Origin: Labrys monachus
Lineage (GTDB): Bacteria > Pseudomonadota > Alphaproteobacteria > Rhizobiales > Labraceae
Reading direction: 5' to 3'
NCBI RefSeq assembly: GCF_030814655.1
Contig: NZ_JAUSVK010000001.1
Location: 2,003,501 to 2,067,500, forward strand
Length of the DNA: 64,000 nucleotides
Position 1 is the first letter of the stretch. Each line of letters opens with the position of its first letter. Below the pieces are notes generated by a model that was not told where the DNA came from, ran no database searches, and saw only the letters and a program-made list of their open reading frames with translations. This document shows positions 63,735 to 64,000 of the stretch, one piece after another. The translations under genes were made by a program, and so were the position numbers.

Positions 63735-64000
63735 ATGCAGAAACATCATGGTCTCCTCGGCAAATATCGACCCTACACCATCGCCGGTCTCGCGGTCCTC
63801 GCCTTGACCGGACCTGCCCTGGCGCTGTCGCTCAAGGGCCTCATGCGGCAGATGTCCGACAATACCAGCGCGGCCAAGGCGGCCTTGTCCAGCTTCGACG
63901 CGCGGACCGCGGAAGCCGTTCTGCGCCGCTACGCGGCCGATGCCCGCGAAGGCAAGACTCTCTTCGCCAGCGGCCAAAGCGCAAGGGATCAGGACATGCG
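63735..64000 (+). CDS. Exported protein, 5' part only (continues beyond the window)
   Basis: The first 88 residues are visible before the window ends. A hydrophobic segment IAGLAVLALTGPALALS (about 16-32) after a basic start is a Sec signal peptide. The mature part is helical and charged (SDNTSAAKAALSSFDARTAEAVLRRYAADAREGKTL, read as two stretches SDNTSAAKAALSSF and DARTAEAVLRRYAADA). It resembles the N-terminal helices of small periplasmic cytochrome c556/c-prime type proteins, but no CxxCH is visible in this part, so I leave the function open. Divergent from the kinase gene, which may regulate it. Confidence 0.6.
   Translation, partial: MQKHHGLLGKYRPYTIAGLAVLALTGPALALSLKGLMRQMSDNTSAAKAALSSFDARTAEAVLRRYAADAREGKTLFASGQSARDQDM

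Overview
The window is high-GC, densely packed DNA with long runs of translationally coupled genes. It probably comes from the chromosome or a chromid of a free-living alphaproteobacterium of the Hyphomicrobiales (rhizobial order). The clearest support is a small-heat-shock gene with an alphaproteobacterial sigma-32 type promoter and a ROSE-type RNA thermometer. The many ABC importers, each paired with GntR, LacI or TetR regulators and small catabolic gene sets, also fit. I cannot name a genus. I see no rRNA, tRNA, insertion sequence, phage gene or CRISPR array.

Layout. (1) 226-12151: an operon on the minus strand (GntR regulator, creatininase-like amidohydrolase, ketopantoate-reductase-like enzyme, SDR, M20 peptidase, amidase) faces a complete dipeptide/oligopeptide-type ABC importer on the plus strand, with CTAG-containing inverted sites between them. 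(2) 12374-15274: an aldo/keto reductase, then an orphan glycosyltransferase-like gene and a hexapeptide acetyltransferase. (3) 15315-20202: an amino-acid type importer whose permease and ATPase are one polypeptide, with a DAO-type oxidase and a divergent LacI regulator with two palindromic operators. (4) 20334-28708: a tiny membrane protein, then a GntR regulator, a spermidine/putrescine-type ABC importer, two enolase-superfamily dehydratase-like genes and an SDR. (5) 28729-37266: aldose dehydrogenase-like SDR, HpaI-type aldolase, a GntR/LacI hybrid regulator, and a ribose/fructose-type importer with a double-length permease; an FCD-type GntR gene follows. (6) 37341-44771: hexuronate-type operon (uxuA, KDPG/KDG aldolase, SDR, MalK-type importer) marked by two identical CTACCATGGTAG palindromes. 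(7) 45054-46052: heat-shock locus. (8) 46122-50773: molybdenum aldehyde oxidoreductase of PaoABC type with a divergent TetR gene and a 26-bp perfect palindrome. (9) 50797-60228: an extended Nit1C/Nit6803 nitrilase cluster of nine genes with a consensus sigma-54 promoter and a divergent MocR regulator. (10) 60274-64000: ABC-F ATPase, a histidine kinase without an adjacent response regulator, and the start of an exported protein.

How the parts may work together. Regions 4 and 5 together hold an aldose importer, an aldose dehydrogenase-like SDR, sugar-acid dehydratase-like enzymes and a 2-keto-3-deoxy-acid aldolase, which is the gene set expected for non-phosphorylative sugar oxidation. Region 6 would feed mannonate to KDG. 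The Nit1C cluster is the best candidate for an incompletely described system: its enzymes are a nitrilase, a radical SAM protein, an acyltransferase, an AIR-synthase-like ATPase, a glycosyltransferase, a flavoprotein and an LnmK-like protein. This looks like a biosynthetic or processing pathway, not a single nitrile hydrolysis step. A dispersed hairpin repeat family lies directly downstream of two solute-binding-protein genes and of the amidase gene.
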